Assembly: GCA_963575745.1 (NCBI GenBank)
Contig: CAUYUJ010003651.1
Location: 1-64,000 of the forward strand
From: Prorocentrum cordatum
Lineage: Eukaryota; Sar; Dinophyceae; Prorocentrales; Prorocentraceae
Reading direction: 5' to 3'
Length of the DNA stretch: 64,000 bases
Position numbers and translations under genes: made by a program. Under the pieces are notes generated by a model. It was not told the origin of the DNA. It made no database searches and was given only the letters and a program-made list of their open reading frames with translations. Of this stretch, positions 43,126-54,880 are shown one piece after another (the stretch's first letter is position 1; each line of letters opens with the position of its first letter).

Positions 43126-46100
43126 AATTACCCTTTCCCCCTCCCCGCTCAGTTTGCCATGGCTTCATGAGGGGAGGGGCGTCTGTGGGCACAACGTTTT
43201 TTCTCTCAACAGTTGCTCCGTTGGAGGTCCGCTCGCTCCTCTTTTGCCGCCCCCTTCGTTGCCATTGGGTTTTGCGGGGGGCGCTGTGGTTTCTAGGAGG
43301 GACCCCCGTTGTACAGCTGTTCATGCGTATGTTTGTTTCGTCATGTTTTTTTGCGTCCTCTGTTGGCCAAGGGCTGGTGTGTTTTGTAGGAGGAACCCTG
43401 GCTGGCCAACCCCTTTCCGCGCCCCCTTCGTTGCCATTGGGTTTCGCGGGGGGCGCGGTGGTTCATAGGAGGAACCTCAGTTGTACAGCTGTTCCTGTGT
43501 ATGTTTGTTTCGTCATACTTCTTGCGTCCTCTGTTGGCCAAGGGCTGGTGTGTTGCTAGGAGGAACCCTGGCTAGCCAACCCTTTCCTCGCCCCCCCCTT
43601 CTCTCGTTCGCCCCATCCTGGCTAACCGTGATTTCTTTGATAAGCGGGATGGGCATGGGGATCCTGCGGCTTCCGCGCCGGGCTTCGTCATTGGCATGTT
43701 TCTCTTTGGGAGGGGCCCTCTCTTGCACTCCTCCCTCCTACTCCCTTCTCCGTTCCCCTCCCCGCTCAGTTTGCCTCGGCTTCATGGCGGGAGGGGCGTC
43801 TGTGGGCACAACGCCTTGTTTTTTGACAGTTGTTCCGTTGGAGGTCCGCTCGCTCCTGTTTTGCCGGCCCTTTCGTTGCCATTGGGTTTCGCGGGGGGCG
43901 CTGTGGTTTCTAGGAGGATCTCCAGTTGTACAGCTGTTCCTGTGTATGTTTGTTTCGTCATCCTTCTTGCGTCCTCTGTTGGCCAAGGGCTGGTGTGTTT
44001 CTAGGAGGAACCCTGGCTGGCCAACCCCTTCCTCGCCCCCCCCCTTCCTTCGTTCGCCCCATCCTGGCTAACCGCGATTTCGTTGACAAGCGGGATGGGC
44101 CCGGGGATCCTGCGGCTTCCGCGCCTGGTTTCGTCGTTGGCATGCTTCTCTTTGGGGGGGCCCTCTCTTGCATTCCTCCCTCATACACCCTCCTCCGTTC
44201 CCCTCCCCGCTCAGTTTGCCTCGGCTTCATGGCGGGAGGGGCAACTGTGGGCACAGCGTTTTTTCTCTTAACGGTCGCTCCGTTGGAGGACCGCTCGCTC
44301 CTCTGTTGCCGCCGCTTCGTTGCCGCAGGGTTTCGCGGGGGGCGTGGTGGTTTCTAGGGGGAACCCCGGTTGTACAGCTGTTCCTGTGTATGTTTGTTTC
44401 GTCCTGCTTCAAGCGCCCCCTGTCGGCCAAGGGCTGGTGTGTTTCTAGGAGGAACCCTGGCTGGCCAACCCCTTCTTCGCCCCCCCTTCTCTCGTTCGCC
44501 CCATCTCGGCTAACCGCGATTTCGTAGACAAGCGGGATGGGCCCGGGGATCCTGCGGCTTCCGCGCCGGGTTTCGGCATCGGCATGCTTCTCTCTTGGGA
44601 GGAGCCCTCTCTTGCATTCCCCCCCCCATACCCCTTCCTCTGTTGTCCTCCCCGCTCAGTTTGCCATGGCTTCATGAGGGGAGGGGCGTCTGTGGGCACA
44701 ACGTTTTTTCTCTCAACAGTTGCTTCGCTGGAGGCCCGCTCGCTCCTTTTTTGCAGCCCCCTTCGTTGCCATTGGGTTTCGCGGGGGGCGCGATGGTTTC
44801 TAGGAGGAACCCCCGTTGTACAGCTGTTCATGCGTATGTTTGTTTCGTCATGTTTCTTGCGTCCTCTGTTGGCCAAGGGCTGGTGTGTTTCCAGGAGGAA
44901 CCCTGGCTGGCCAACCCCTTTCCGCGCCCCCTTCGTTGCCATTGGGTTTCGCGGGGGGCGCTGTGGTTTCTAGGAGGATCTCCAGTTGTACAGCTGTTCC
45001 TGTGTATGTTTGTTTCGTCATCCTTCTTGCGTCCTCTGTTGGCCAAGGGCTGGTGTGTTTCTAGGAGGAACCCTGGCTGGCCAACCCCTTCCTCACCCCC
45101 CCTCTTCTCTCGTTCGCCCCATCCTGGCTAACCGCGATTTCGTTGACAAGCGGGACGGGCCCGGGGATCCTGCGGCTCCCGCGCCTTATTTCGTCATTGG
45201 CATGCTTCTCTTTGGGAGGGGCCCTCTCTTGCACTTCTCCCTCATGCCCCCTCCTCCGCTCCCCTCCCCGCTCAGTTTGCCTCGGTTTCATGGCGGGAGG
45301 GGCGTCTGTGGGCACAGCGATTTTTTTCAACAGCTGCTCCGTTGGAAGTCCGCTTGCCCCTGTTTTGCCGGCCCTTTCGTTGCCGTTGGGTTTCGCGGGG
45401 GGCTCGTTGGTTTCTAGGAGGAACCCTGGTTGTACAGCTGTTCCTGCGCATGTTTGTTTCGTCATCTTTCTTACGTCCTCTGTTGGCCAAGGGCTGGTGT
45501 GTTTCTAGGATGAACCCTGGCTGGCCAACCCCATCCTCACCCCCCCTCTTTTTCTCCTTCGCCCCATCCTGGCGAACCACGATTTCGTTGACAAGCGGGA
45601 TGGGCCCGGGGATCCTGCGGCTTCCGCGCCTTATTTCGTCATTGGCATGCTTCTCTTTGGGGGGGGCCCTCTCTTGCGTTCCTCCCTCATACCCCCTCCT
45701 CCGTTCTCCTCCCCGCTCAGTTTGCCATGGCTTCATGGCGGGAGCGGCGTCTGTGGGCACAACGCTTTTTCTCATAACGGTTGCTCCGTTGGAGGACCGC
45801 TCGCTCCTCTGTTGCCGCCCCTTTCGTTGCCATTGGGTTTCGCGGGGGGCGTTGTGGTTTCTAGGAGGAACCCCCGTTGTACAGCTGTTCGTTCGTATGT
45901 TTGTTTCGTCATGCTTTTTGCGCCCTCTGTTGGCCAAGGGCTGGTGTGTTTCTAGGAGGAACCCTGGCTGGCCAACCCCTTCCTCCCCCCCCCCCTTCTC
46001 TCGTTCGCCCCATCCTGGCTAACCATGATGCTTTTGACAAGCGGGATTCGCCCCGGGATTCGGTGGCCCCCGCGCAGGGTTTTTTGTCATTCGCAGGCTT

Positions 46101-46480
46101 TTTTTTCGTAGGAACTTTCTCTTGCATTCCTCCCCCATAACCCCTCCTCCTTTCTTCTGCCCCATTCACTTTGCCAAGGCTTCATAACGGGGGGGGCGTG
46201 TATGGGCACAGCGCTTTTTCCTTCAGCGGTCGCCTCATTTGGGGGTTCGCTCGCTTTTCTTTCATCGCCCCATTCGTTGCTATTGGGTTTCGCAGGGGGC
46301 GTGATGGTTAGTAGGAGGAACCCTGGTTGCACAACTGTCCCTGTGTATGTTCGTTTCGTCATCCGTCTCACGTCCTCTGTTGGCCAAGGGCTGGTGTGTT
46401 TCTAGGAGGAACCCTGGCTGGCCTACCCCTCCCTCCTCGTTTCCCCTTCTTTCGCTCGCCCCATCCCGGCTTGCCGTTGG
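43126..46480. repeat. 445-bp satellite with apparent higher-order pattern
   Basis: A unit containing GTTGTACAGCTGTTC recurs at 43308, 43480, 43925, 44369, 44815, 44985, 45429, 45876 and (diverged) 46326. Spacings are about 172, 445, 444, 446, 170, 444, 447 and 450 bp. The two short units share the same internal deletion of about 274 bp, and each is followed by three long units. No stop-rich frame pattern or conserved start suggests a real protein. Confidence 0.9.
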
Positions 46481-46759
46481 GTCCATCTTTGGCCATGTCA
46501 GCCGTCTTGGAGGCCGTAGCAGAAAGCGCCCGAAGTGCGAAGGAACGCGGCAGACCGAAAAAAGGAACACGGCAGACAATTTGCGTTTTGCTCGAGTCAC
46601 CCTGGAAAAATGATATGTCGGAGAAGCTGTTTTACCACCTCTCATACGACACATGGCGATTTCGCTCGGGACATCCTCTGAAAATCGGGAGGGGCGCGGT
46701 AGACCGAAAAAGGGAGGACGGCAGAAACCTAGCATTTCGCGAGGGACATCCTCACAAAA
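46481..46759. other. Transition region with two TTTCGC...GACATCCTC motifs
   Basis: No gene seen. Motif copies near 46656 and 46731 belong to the dispersed family concentrated at 51.4-53.0 kb. Confidence 0.55.
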
Positions 46760-47955
46760 TGGCTCTTAGGGTCTGTTTTGCCGTGCTCTTTAGCTCTTGG
46801 GGTCTATTATGCCGTGTTTCTGGTGTTGTTCTGCCGTGCTCCTTCGCTCTTGTGGCCTATTCTGCTAAGCTCCTGATATTTTTCTGCCATGCTCCTTAGC
46901 AGAAGGGGTCTCTGCTGCTGTGCCCCTGGTCTTTCTCTGCTGTGCTCCACTGCACTTGGGGCATATTCAGCCCTGCTCCTTAGCTCCCGGGGTCTATTCT
47001 GCCGTACTCCTGGTGTTTTTTTTCTGCCGTGCTCTTCCGCTCTTGGGGCCTATTCTGCCGTGCTCCCGGTCCTCTTCTACCGTGTTCCTTCGCTTTCGGG
47101 GTTTCTTCTGCTGTGTTCCTGGTCTTTCTCTGCCGTGCTCTTTCGCACTTGGGGCATGTTCAGCCCTGCTCTTTAGCCCCTGGGATCTATTCTGCCGTGT
47201 TCCTGGTGTTTCTCTGCCGTGCTCCTCCGCTCTTGGGGTCTATTCTACCGTGCTTATGGTTTTTGTTCTGCCTGCTCCTTCGCTCTTGGGGTCTATTCTG
47301 CCGTGCTCCTCGTCTTCTTGCGCCGTGCTCCTTCGCTCTTGGGGTGTATTCTGCCGTGTTCCGTAGCTCTTGGGGTCTATTTTGCCGTGTTCCTGGTTTT
47401 CTTCTGCCGTGCTCCTCCGCTCTAGGGGCCTACTCAGCCGTGCTCCTCATCCTCTTCTACCGCGCTCCTTAGCTTTGGGGTTTTCTTCTGCTGTGTTCCC
47501 GGTCTTTCTCTGCCGTGCTCCTTCGCACTTGGGGTATATTCAGCCCTGCTCCTTAGTTCCTGGGGTCTATTCTGCCGTACTCCTGATGTTTCTCTGCCGT
47601 GCTCCTCCGCTCTTGGGGCCTATTCTGCCGTGTTTCCGGTCTTATTCTGCCTGTTCCTTAGCTCTTGGGGTCTTACTCTGCCGTGCTCCTCGTCTTCTTG
47701 CGCCGTGTTCCTTCGCTCTTGGGGTGTATTCTGCCGTGTTCCTTTGCTCTTGGTGTCTTTTCTGCCGTGCTCCTGGTACTCTTTGCCGTGCTCCTCCGCT
47801 TTTGGGGCCTACTCTGCCGTGTTCCTGGTTTTCTTCTACCGTGCTCCTTAGCTTTCGGGGATTCTTCTGCTGTGTTCCTGGTCTTTCTCTGCCGTGCTCC
47901 TTCGCACTTGGGGCATATTCAGCCCTGCTCTTTAGCTCCTGGGGTCTATTCTGCC
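46760..47955. repeat. About 52-bp minisatellite (TGCCGTGCTCCT family)
   Basis: More than 20 diverged units with CTTGGGGTCTATTCTGCCGT and a following GCTCCTTCGCT. Typical spacing is 51-54 bp with occasional 33-bp units. Frames in it are artefacts. Confidence 0.85.
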
Positions 47956-48440
47956 GCATGATGAGGAGGAGGAGAGAAACGGCGATGATCAGCAGGAGGA
48001 GGCGGAGGAAGAGGAGGAAGAGGACGACGACGAGGACGACGATGACGATGACGATGACAATGACGAGGAGGAGGAGGCGGAAGATGATGATGATGGTGAT
48101 GATGATGTTGGTGATGATGTTGTTGACGATGATGACGACAATGATGATGATGATGATGATGATGACGATGCTGATGGTTATGATGCTGATGCTGAAGCTC
48201 ATGCGGATGCTGATGATGATGATGATGATGAGCATGATGAGGTTGATGATGATGATGCTGATGATGATGATGATCATGATGATGATGACGATGATGATGA
48301 TGGTGGTGGTGATGATGATTGTGATGATGATGATGATGATGATGCTGATGCTGATGCTGATGCGAGGAAGAGGAGGCGGAGGAGGAGGAGGAGGAGGAGG
48401 AGGCGGAGGAGGAGGAGGAGGAGGAGGAGGAGGGGGGAGG
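47956..48440. repeat. GAT/GAG trinucleotide tract
   Basis: GAGGAG, GACGAT and GATGAT runs with a CTGATG patch, about 480 bp. It encodes only poly-Asp, poly-Met, poly-His or poly-Ile frames. Confidence 0.9.
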
Positions 48441-48639
48441 CCGCGCTGCGACGCCACGCGTAGGGGGCACCGCCGGGGCGGTTCGGGAGGCCACGCAGGG
48501 GGCCTCGCGTACAGCGAGCTGCCGCGCGCGCGGCAGGCCTTCGCAGGAGCGAGGAGGGGAGGAGGAGGACAACTATCTCAAGGGCGCCCTCGAGGGCGCG
48601 AAGTTTCTCGCGTTTCGCGCTTCGCGGTTCGGCTCCGAC

Positions 48640-50115
48640 TCCTCATCCTCCTCTTCTCCCCTGGGGGGCGGCGCGAAAGCGCGAAGTCATTCGCGTTGCG
48701 CGCAGCGCGAGGCGCGAAGTTGGGAGCCCCTGTGTATGTTGCTCCAAACATGAGTCCCCGGGGAGTAACCCACAACATGCCGACATGCGCAAGAGGGGGG
48801 GAGGAGCAAGGATGGAGCGGGCTGCCCGCTCTCTGGCTACGCCCTCGGCGGGCCATCGGCCTGGCCCGCGGCCCCAGCGGCGGCGGCAGTCGCCGCCTCG
48901 ACGTACGGGTCCAGCAGGCACTTGAACCCGTGGAGGCCATGTTCGGTGGACGGGGCTTCTGCACCGTCGGGCTGCAGGTCGAGCCTGGGCTGCGCCTCGC
49001 GCAGCGCCGCAGCCACCAGTCAACCCAAGTCGGAGGGGGGCCCTCCTGCAGCATGGGTCCCTGCAGAGATCTGGCGGCCACGGTTCGAGCACCTCCCCTC
49101 GTCGCTGCGGGCCCTCCTCCTGCCCAGGACACACGGGCACCTGACCGCGAGCAGGACCCAGGGGACCTCGCGCCCAGCACCAAAAGCACGCCCGTGGAAC
49201 ACTTTCAAGGCCGTGGGCAACGAACGCTGCCAGTTCTCTCATCCAGTTCGCCTTCCAGATTGAGAGTGCCTCTGGTTGCCACCACTGCCCATCAGCGTGA
49301 ATGAGCACTCAGAATGAAGCCGAAACGCGCGCAGCTGCCGAAGGGACCATCGCACATCTGATGGGAAGGTTCTGTTTGGCAAGCTTCTGTGCATCCTTGG
49401 GCGACACTCTCTCAGCCCCCCACACGTACCCTGCCCGTCGCAGCACCATCTGTACACATTTAGGCCTCCACATGCACCGCGACCCGGTGGGCGGCGCCGT
49501 CACCATCGCAACGATAGTCCTGCACATGGTCAAGTCAACGCAACTCTTCAGCTCGCAGCATCCCGACATATTGAGCAACTGCGTCACTTGAGAAACACAA
49601 TAAGCGGAGCCACGCTGACAGGATTGAACACACCACTCATGGCGTTTGCAAAGCCATTGCCTTCAGGAGGGCCCACTGACAAGTGGACCACATATACCAT
49701 CTGGGTCGTAGAAGGTGGCGGCGCCACCTGATATGCCATGGCAGGGGGGGAAGGACTCACCTGGTCGGCTGGCGGCATCACCCGCGCGCCCTCTGCCGCC
49801 GGGAAGCGCGCAGCATCTCCGCGCGCAGCCGCGTCGCAGCCGGCAGCTGCGCGGCCTCTCCCAAGCTCGGGGTGCCGTTCGCGCAGCTCCAGCGCCTCGG
49901 GCACTCCCAGGAGTACGTCTGTGGTAATCAGCGTGTTCAATGCAGCCCTGCCCGGGCCTTCTCAGGTGCCTCGCAACGGCGCCGTTGCATCTGTCTGCGT
50001 GGCATTGAACATGCAGACGGTGTTTGCGTGCCACCAACACCGACACATCCACCTTGGCAAATTGGCGCGCCGCACAGTCTGGGCAGTTGTGGTCGGACCC
50101 AGACGCGCGGGCCAC
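48640..50115 (-). CDS. Possible minus-strand gene fragments
   Basis: Several minus-strand pieces look protein-like but lie in different frames, so introns or frameshifts are needed. From 5' to 3' on the minus strand they are: DHNCPDCAARQFAKVDVSVL with a CPDC pair (about 50100-49990); LNTLITTDVLLGVPEALELR (about 49945-49880); a Thr/Val/Pro piece ending at 49584; CVDLTMCRTIVAMVTAPP to SAAARVSASF (about 49560-49309); and HADGQWWQPEALSIWKANWM (about 49305-49220). I could not fix splice sites. It may be a real gene, or a decayed one. The plus strand here has no better candidate. Confidence 0.3.
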
Positions 50116-50349
50116 GCGTCCACGCTACTTCGCAGAATGGAAAAGGTTTCCCCAGCATCTCGTTCTTCCCGCAAATTACGCCGCTCCTGGCGGCCCCGCA
50201 CGTTCACCCGCTTCGATTTGTCGCGGTGGCCTAGTATGGTTTTGCTGTGTGGGGCACGCGCGCGAGAGAGTCTTGGCTCGCAGTCGCTTTCGAGCGACAC
50301 TCGGGTTCGCTCCCGCAATTCATGCCAAAATGGCAATCTCATGCGCCGG

Positions 50350-50422
50350 GGAAAAAAAAAAGAAAAAAACAAAAAAACAAAAAAAAAAGAAAAAAAAAAA
50401 AACAAAATACAAAAAAAAAAAG

Positions 50423-50480
<58 letters not shown>

Positions 50481-50496
50481 AAAAAAAAAGAAAGCC
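50350..50496. repeat. Poly-A-rich tract, about 145 bp
   Basis: Almost pure A with scattered G and C, including an uninterrupted run longer than 50 A. It is exceptional in this GC-rich context. Confidence 0.95.
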
Positions 50497-50814
50497 TAAA
50501 AGGGCTTCCGTCTGCCCGATCCTCCCTCCACTTTCTCCCCCTTCCTTCTCGCATCGACGTGCTGCCCCGGCCCCCTATGACGTCCTCCGTTGGCCTGGGT
50601 GGTGCACTCAGGTCGCGGGGGGGGATAGGGGGGGGGGGGTGGGGTTTTCTTTTTCCCTAAACAGCTTGTGCCTCGTCGCCAGTGGGGTGGGGGGTGCACC
50701 GTTCCCTCGGATGGGCACACCCCCCCCCCGCGAGTTTTCGACCCCGTCCCGCTCTCCTCTCCTTCCTTTCCCTCCTCCCCAACTCGGTATTCCAACGCCT
50801 TCGGCATGTCCGCC

Positions 50815-51010
50815 GACGCTCGGCTGAAGATGCAGGAGCGTAACAGAAGAAGCACAACATATAGGAGCACGGCAGAGCACCCAGGAGCACGGCATAATAC
50901 ATTAGAGCACAGCAGAGCACACAGAAGCACGGCGAAGCACGCAGGACCATGGCAGCACACGCAGGACCATGGCAGCACGCGCAGGAGCACGGCAAAACAC
51001 ACATGAGCAG
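50815..51010. repeat. AGCACGGCA minisatellite
   Basis: Units such as AGGAGCACGGCAGAGCAC, the reverse complement of the TGCCGTGCTCCT core at 46760-47955. It is a short fragment of the same family in opposite orientation. Confidence 0.75.
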
Positions 51011-51260
51011 GCTTCGAGGTACGAGAAGGCAGCTGGACGTTTTGGCGGAATCCGCTTCGTATTTGTAAGCAATCTCCAAGTATCTGGTGGCGGATTCCAC
51101 GGGAACGCTTCGTTGGCGGATGACGGGAAGCGTCTTCGAGGTACGAGAAGGCAGCTGGACGTTTTGGCTGAATCCTCCTCATATATGTAAGAAATCTCTA
51201 AGTATACGGTGGTGGGTGGCGCTGGAACGCTTCGTTGGCGGATGGCGGGAAGCGCGCTAA
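51011..51260. repeat. About 122-bp tandem repeat, two copies
   Basis: CTTCGAGGTACGAGAAGG starts at 51012 and 51134, and GAACGCTTCGTTGGCGGATG recurs near 51103 and 51224. The two units are close to identical. Confidence 0.85.
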
Positions 51261-51377
51261 GACTCGAAGAGTCGCGCGATGGACGTCTGTCGCCCAGAGG
51301 GATTCTATCATCTGGGGGGGGTCTGGGGGGGGGGCGTTCGGGATCGCCTCGGGGTCGGGGACCTGGCGGATTCCCGA

Positions 51378-52672
51378 AATGAACGCCTCGCTCAAGACAT
51401 CCCCACACAATCGTGAGGTTGGGGGTCGTATATTAAGACGTATGTTGCTAAACATGGGCGTTTCGCCTGGGACATCCTCCAAAAATCGGGATCTCGAAAT
51501 CGCTCGCCTAATTTTCGGATCCTCGAAAATGGGCGTTTCGCCCGAGACATCCCCAAAGCATGGGATGCCGACAAAACTCGTGTAAGGCATCTTTTCGGAG
51601 CGATCTCGGATGACCCCCAAAATGGCCCAAGAAGCGGAAGTACTGAAACGCCACGTATTTTTAACATGTTCATTAAAACGTCAACGCTTCGCTCGAAACA
51701 TCCGCCCAACATGTCCTCTTCCTCCTCCTCCTTTTCCTCCTTCTCCTCCTCCTCCTCCTCCTCTTCCTCCTTTTGTTCTTCCTCCTCCTCCTCCTCCTCC
51801 TCCTCCTCCTCTTCCTCGTCTTCTTCCTCATATTCCTCCTCCTCCTCTTCGCCTTCTTCCTTGTCCTTTTTCTTCCTCCTCCTCCACCTCCTCCCCCTCC
51901 TCGTCGGTCTTCTCCTTTTCCTCTTCCTCCTCTTTTTCCTCCAACTCCTCCTCCTCCTGTTCTTCCTCCTTGTCCCCCTCCTCCTGCTCATGTTCCTCCT
52001 CTTCCTCGTCCTCCTCCCCCTCCTCCTCCTCGCCTCTTCTACTGCTGCTGCTGATGCTGCTCCTTTTCCTGCTCCTCCTCCTCCTCCTCCGCCTCCTCCT
52101 CCTCCTCGTCCTCCTTTTCCTCCTCCTCCTCTCCCTCCTCCTCCTCTTTCTCTCCTCCTACCTCCTCCTCCTCCTCCTCCTCCTCTCCCGTCCTCCTCCT
52201 CTTCTCCTCCTCCTTCTCCTCTTCCTCTTCCTCCTCCTCCTCCTCCTCCTTCTCCTCCTCCTCCTACTCCTCCTCTCTCCTCCTCCTCCCTCCTCCTCCT
52301 CCTCATCCTCCTCCCCCTCTCCTCCTCCTCCTTGTTCCCTCCTCTCCTGCTCTTCTCTTCCTCCTCCTTCTCCTCACCTTCCTTCTCCTCCTTCTCCTCC
52401 TCCTCCCCCTCCTTTTCCTCCTCCTCTTCCTCCTCCTCCTCCTCCTCCTATCCGTTCTTCTCCGGTCGTCGTATTCGCCGTCGTCTTCCTCATGCGGAAG
52501 AGTGGTGAGGATACTCAGGAATATGCTTGTGAACGTTCGGGGGGCGCGTGTCCATACGTATCCCTTGTGACCGTTCGGAGAGCTCGCCTGTGCTACATTT
52601 GATCGCGATGATGCTGCAAGTTCTTGCGCAGTCTTCCCTTTCACGCGCTTCCCGTTCATGTCAGGAAAGGTC
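51378..52672. repeat. Duplicated CTC-repeat unit, copy 1
   Basis: Starts with TTTCGC...GACATCC motifs, passes through TAATTTTCGGATCCTCGAAA and GGAGCGATCTCGGATGAC, then a long CTC tract (51718-52450), and ends with GATCGCGATGATGCTGCAAG and TTCATGTCAGGAAAGGT. The same order recurs at 52673-53592. Confidence 0.9.
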
Positions 52673-53592
52673 CCCAAAGTGAGCGTTTCGCTCGAGACAT
52701 CCTCAGACAATCGTGAAGTTGGGGGCCGTATCTGAAGACGTCTGTTGCTAAACGTGGGCTCGCCTAATTTTCGGATCCTCGAAAATGGGCGTTTCGCCCG
52801 AGACATCCTCGAAAACATGAGATGCTGACAAAGCTTTTGTAAGGCATCTTCTCGGAGCGATCTCGGATGACTCCCAAGATGGCCCAAGAAACGAAAATAT
52901 TGTAACACCATGTGTTTTAAACACTTTCGTTGAAAAATCAGCGCTTCGCTCGAGACATCCTCCCAACATTTCCTCTTCCTCCTCTTCCTCCTCCTTTTCC
53001 TGCTCCTCCTCCTTCTCCTCCTCCTCCTCCTCCTCCTTCTGTTCTTCTTCCCCCTCCTCCTCCTCGTCCTCTTCCTCATATTCCTTCTCCTCCTCCTCCC
53101 CGCCTTCTTCCTCCTTCTCCTTCCTCCTCCTCCTCCTCCTCCTCCTCCTCGGTTTTCTCCTCTTCCCCTTCCTCCTCTTTATTCTCCAACTCCTCCTCCT
53201 CCTGTTTTTCCTCCTTGTCCCCCTCCTCCTGCTCCTGTTCCTCCTCTTCCTCGTCCTCCTCCCCCTCCTCCTCCTTGCCTTTTCTTCTGCTGCTGCTGCT
53301 TATGCTGCTCCTTCTCCTCCTCCTCCTCCTCCTCCTCCTTCTCCTCCTCCTCCTCCTCCTCCTCCTATCCCTTCTTCCTCGGTCGTCGTCTTCGCCGTCG
53401 TCATCCTCATGCGGAGGAGTGGTGAGGATACTCAGGAATATGCTTGTGAACGTTTGGGAGGCGCGTGTCCATACGTATCCCTTGTGACCGTTCGGAGAGC
53501 TCGCCTGTACTACATTTGATCGCGATGATGCTGCAAGTTCTTGCGCAACTCTTCCCTTTCACGCGCTTCCCGTTCATGTCAGGAAAGGTCTC
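52673..53592. repeat. Duplicated CTC-repeat unit, copy 2
   Basis: Tandem second copy of 51378-52672. It is about 380 bp shorter, mainly because its CTC tract (52970-53370) is shorter. Confidence 0.9.
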
Positions 53593-53732
53593 CATTGGCA
53601 TCGTTGTCGTGAGCACCACCGTCATCTTCAGCGTCTCTTTTCCGCCTTGCTTACTAGTGCGTGTGCTGGCAGGCTCAAGGCTCAAGTCAACTGCGCTGCT
53701 GCTGTGCTCGCCCCGCGGTCCGAGGAGATCTC

Positions 53733-54614
53733 ATGGCCATGGCCTCCCAGGACGACTTCTCGATGACGCAAGCAGCCAACGCCGAGGCATCATAAAACGG
53801 TCCATCCCACCTCCTGCTCAACCGATGCGCTTCTCTTGTCCAGGGCCCCCCCGCCCCAAATTTATCCGACCAGCTGTTGTCGCAACGCCTCGGTGGGAGA
53901 AAAAACGCAATACTTTTGGCCAATGCGCCGTGATAGTGCCCATTTGTGCTACGGCCCCCATTCACAGGCGGCGCATCTCGCCGAATTGCAAGCGCAGGCG
54001 GATGAGGAGGCGGTGGCGCTGGGCGGGCCGCCAGAAGAGCTGCCAGACGAGGAGGGCCCCGTGCCGCCTCCCCGTGTCGTCGCGAACCCCAAGACGTCGA
54101 CGATGGACGACCTTTACCACGACCTGGAGGCCGTCCCGTTTCCTGATGAGCGCATCAAGGACGCCAGGGTTAAGTTTCCATTATCTAGCTCCGCCCCGCG
54201 TCCTCGGAAAGGCCTCGAGGCCATCAGGCGGCTCACGCCGGCCTTCTCAGCGACGCTTTTTTGTAGCTCCTGCACAGGAGTTGCTCGGCGAGAACAGCGC
54301 CAGCGAGATTCAGCGCATCCAAGGTTCCTTGCAGGTTCCTTTCGGCCTCGTATTCCTTGCGCTCGTGTCCCTCGCGTCCTTCAGCATGCACCGCACTGTT
54401 GCGATGTACACGCCGATGCTCGGAGGCCCTTTCGGGCGGCTTGTGCGAAACGCGCCTGCGGGACGTTCCTGCTTTCGTCCCTGTTTTAGGCTTGCCGCGG
54501 GAAAATTGAGCGCGGCGTTGCTTTGCAGCTGGTTTGGATTATGGTTTCGGTTCCGGCTTCCTGCTATCATTCGCGGCAACAGACCCCCGGAACCGCCGCC
54601 ACCCCCTCATTTGA
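53733..54614 (+). CDS. Small acidic hypothetical protein, four exons
   Basis: Exons are 53733-53786, 53968-54168, 54278-54323 and 54529-54614; all joints keep phase and the product is 128 residues. Introns are 53787-53967 (GC-AG, 181 nt), 54169-54277 (GT-AG, 109 nt) and 54324-54528 (GT-AG, 205 nt). The sequence reads MAMASQDDFSMTQAANAE, then AAHLAELQAQADEEAVAL, then a Pro/Glu-rich part, TMDDLYHDLEAVPFPDERIK, ELLGENSASEIQRIQ, and finally AGLDYGFGSGFLLSFAATDP to TGA. The start is the first ATG in a good context, followed by another at +6. The Gly/Leu-rich C-terminal part could be a membrane segment. The family is not recognised. The 5' end abuts the duplicated CTC unit. Confidence 0.65.
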
Positions 54615-54880
54615 GCGACCGCAGCTTGCGCCCGCGCAGCCCCTGAGGGGTTCGGTTTATTGAGAAGCGTCGATTCGAGCGCGTGCCATTTCGCGCGGGC
54701 GTGGTGCCGCGGCGCCGCGCTCACGCGGTAACCGAATATACTCGACTAGTCAAAACTGCACTTGCGCTTTCCGTTCGCATTGGCAGTTCTGGAAAGGGCC
54801 CTGGGTCCGCACATCCCCCAGCCACCTCATCGCGCGGACAGCGAGTCAGCTTTCCTTTTTCTTGGGGGGGGGGGGGGGCA

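Noticed and set aside
43167-46022. Overlapping frames of 80-230 codons in all registers
   Set aside because: They repeat with the satellite unit and occur in every frame, with no sign of selection for one.
47370-49304. A 644-codon plus-strand frame
   Set aside because: It runs through the 52-bp minisatellite and the GAT/GAG tract; only its last part has any complexity, and that lacks clear protein character.
50024-50827. Plus-strand frames through the poly-A tract
   Set aside because: They are poly-Lys read-through of the homopolymer with unrelated sequence on both sides.
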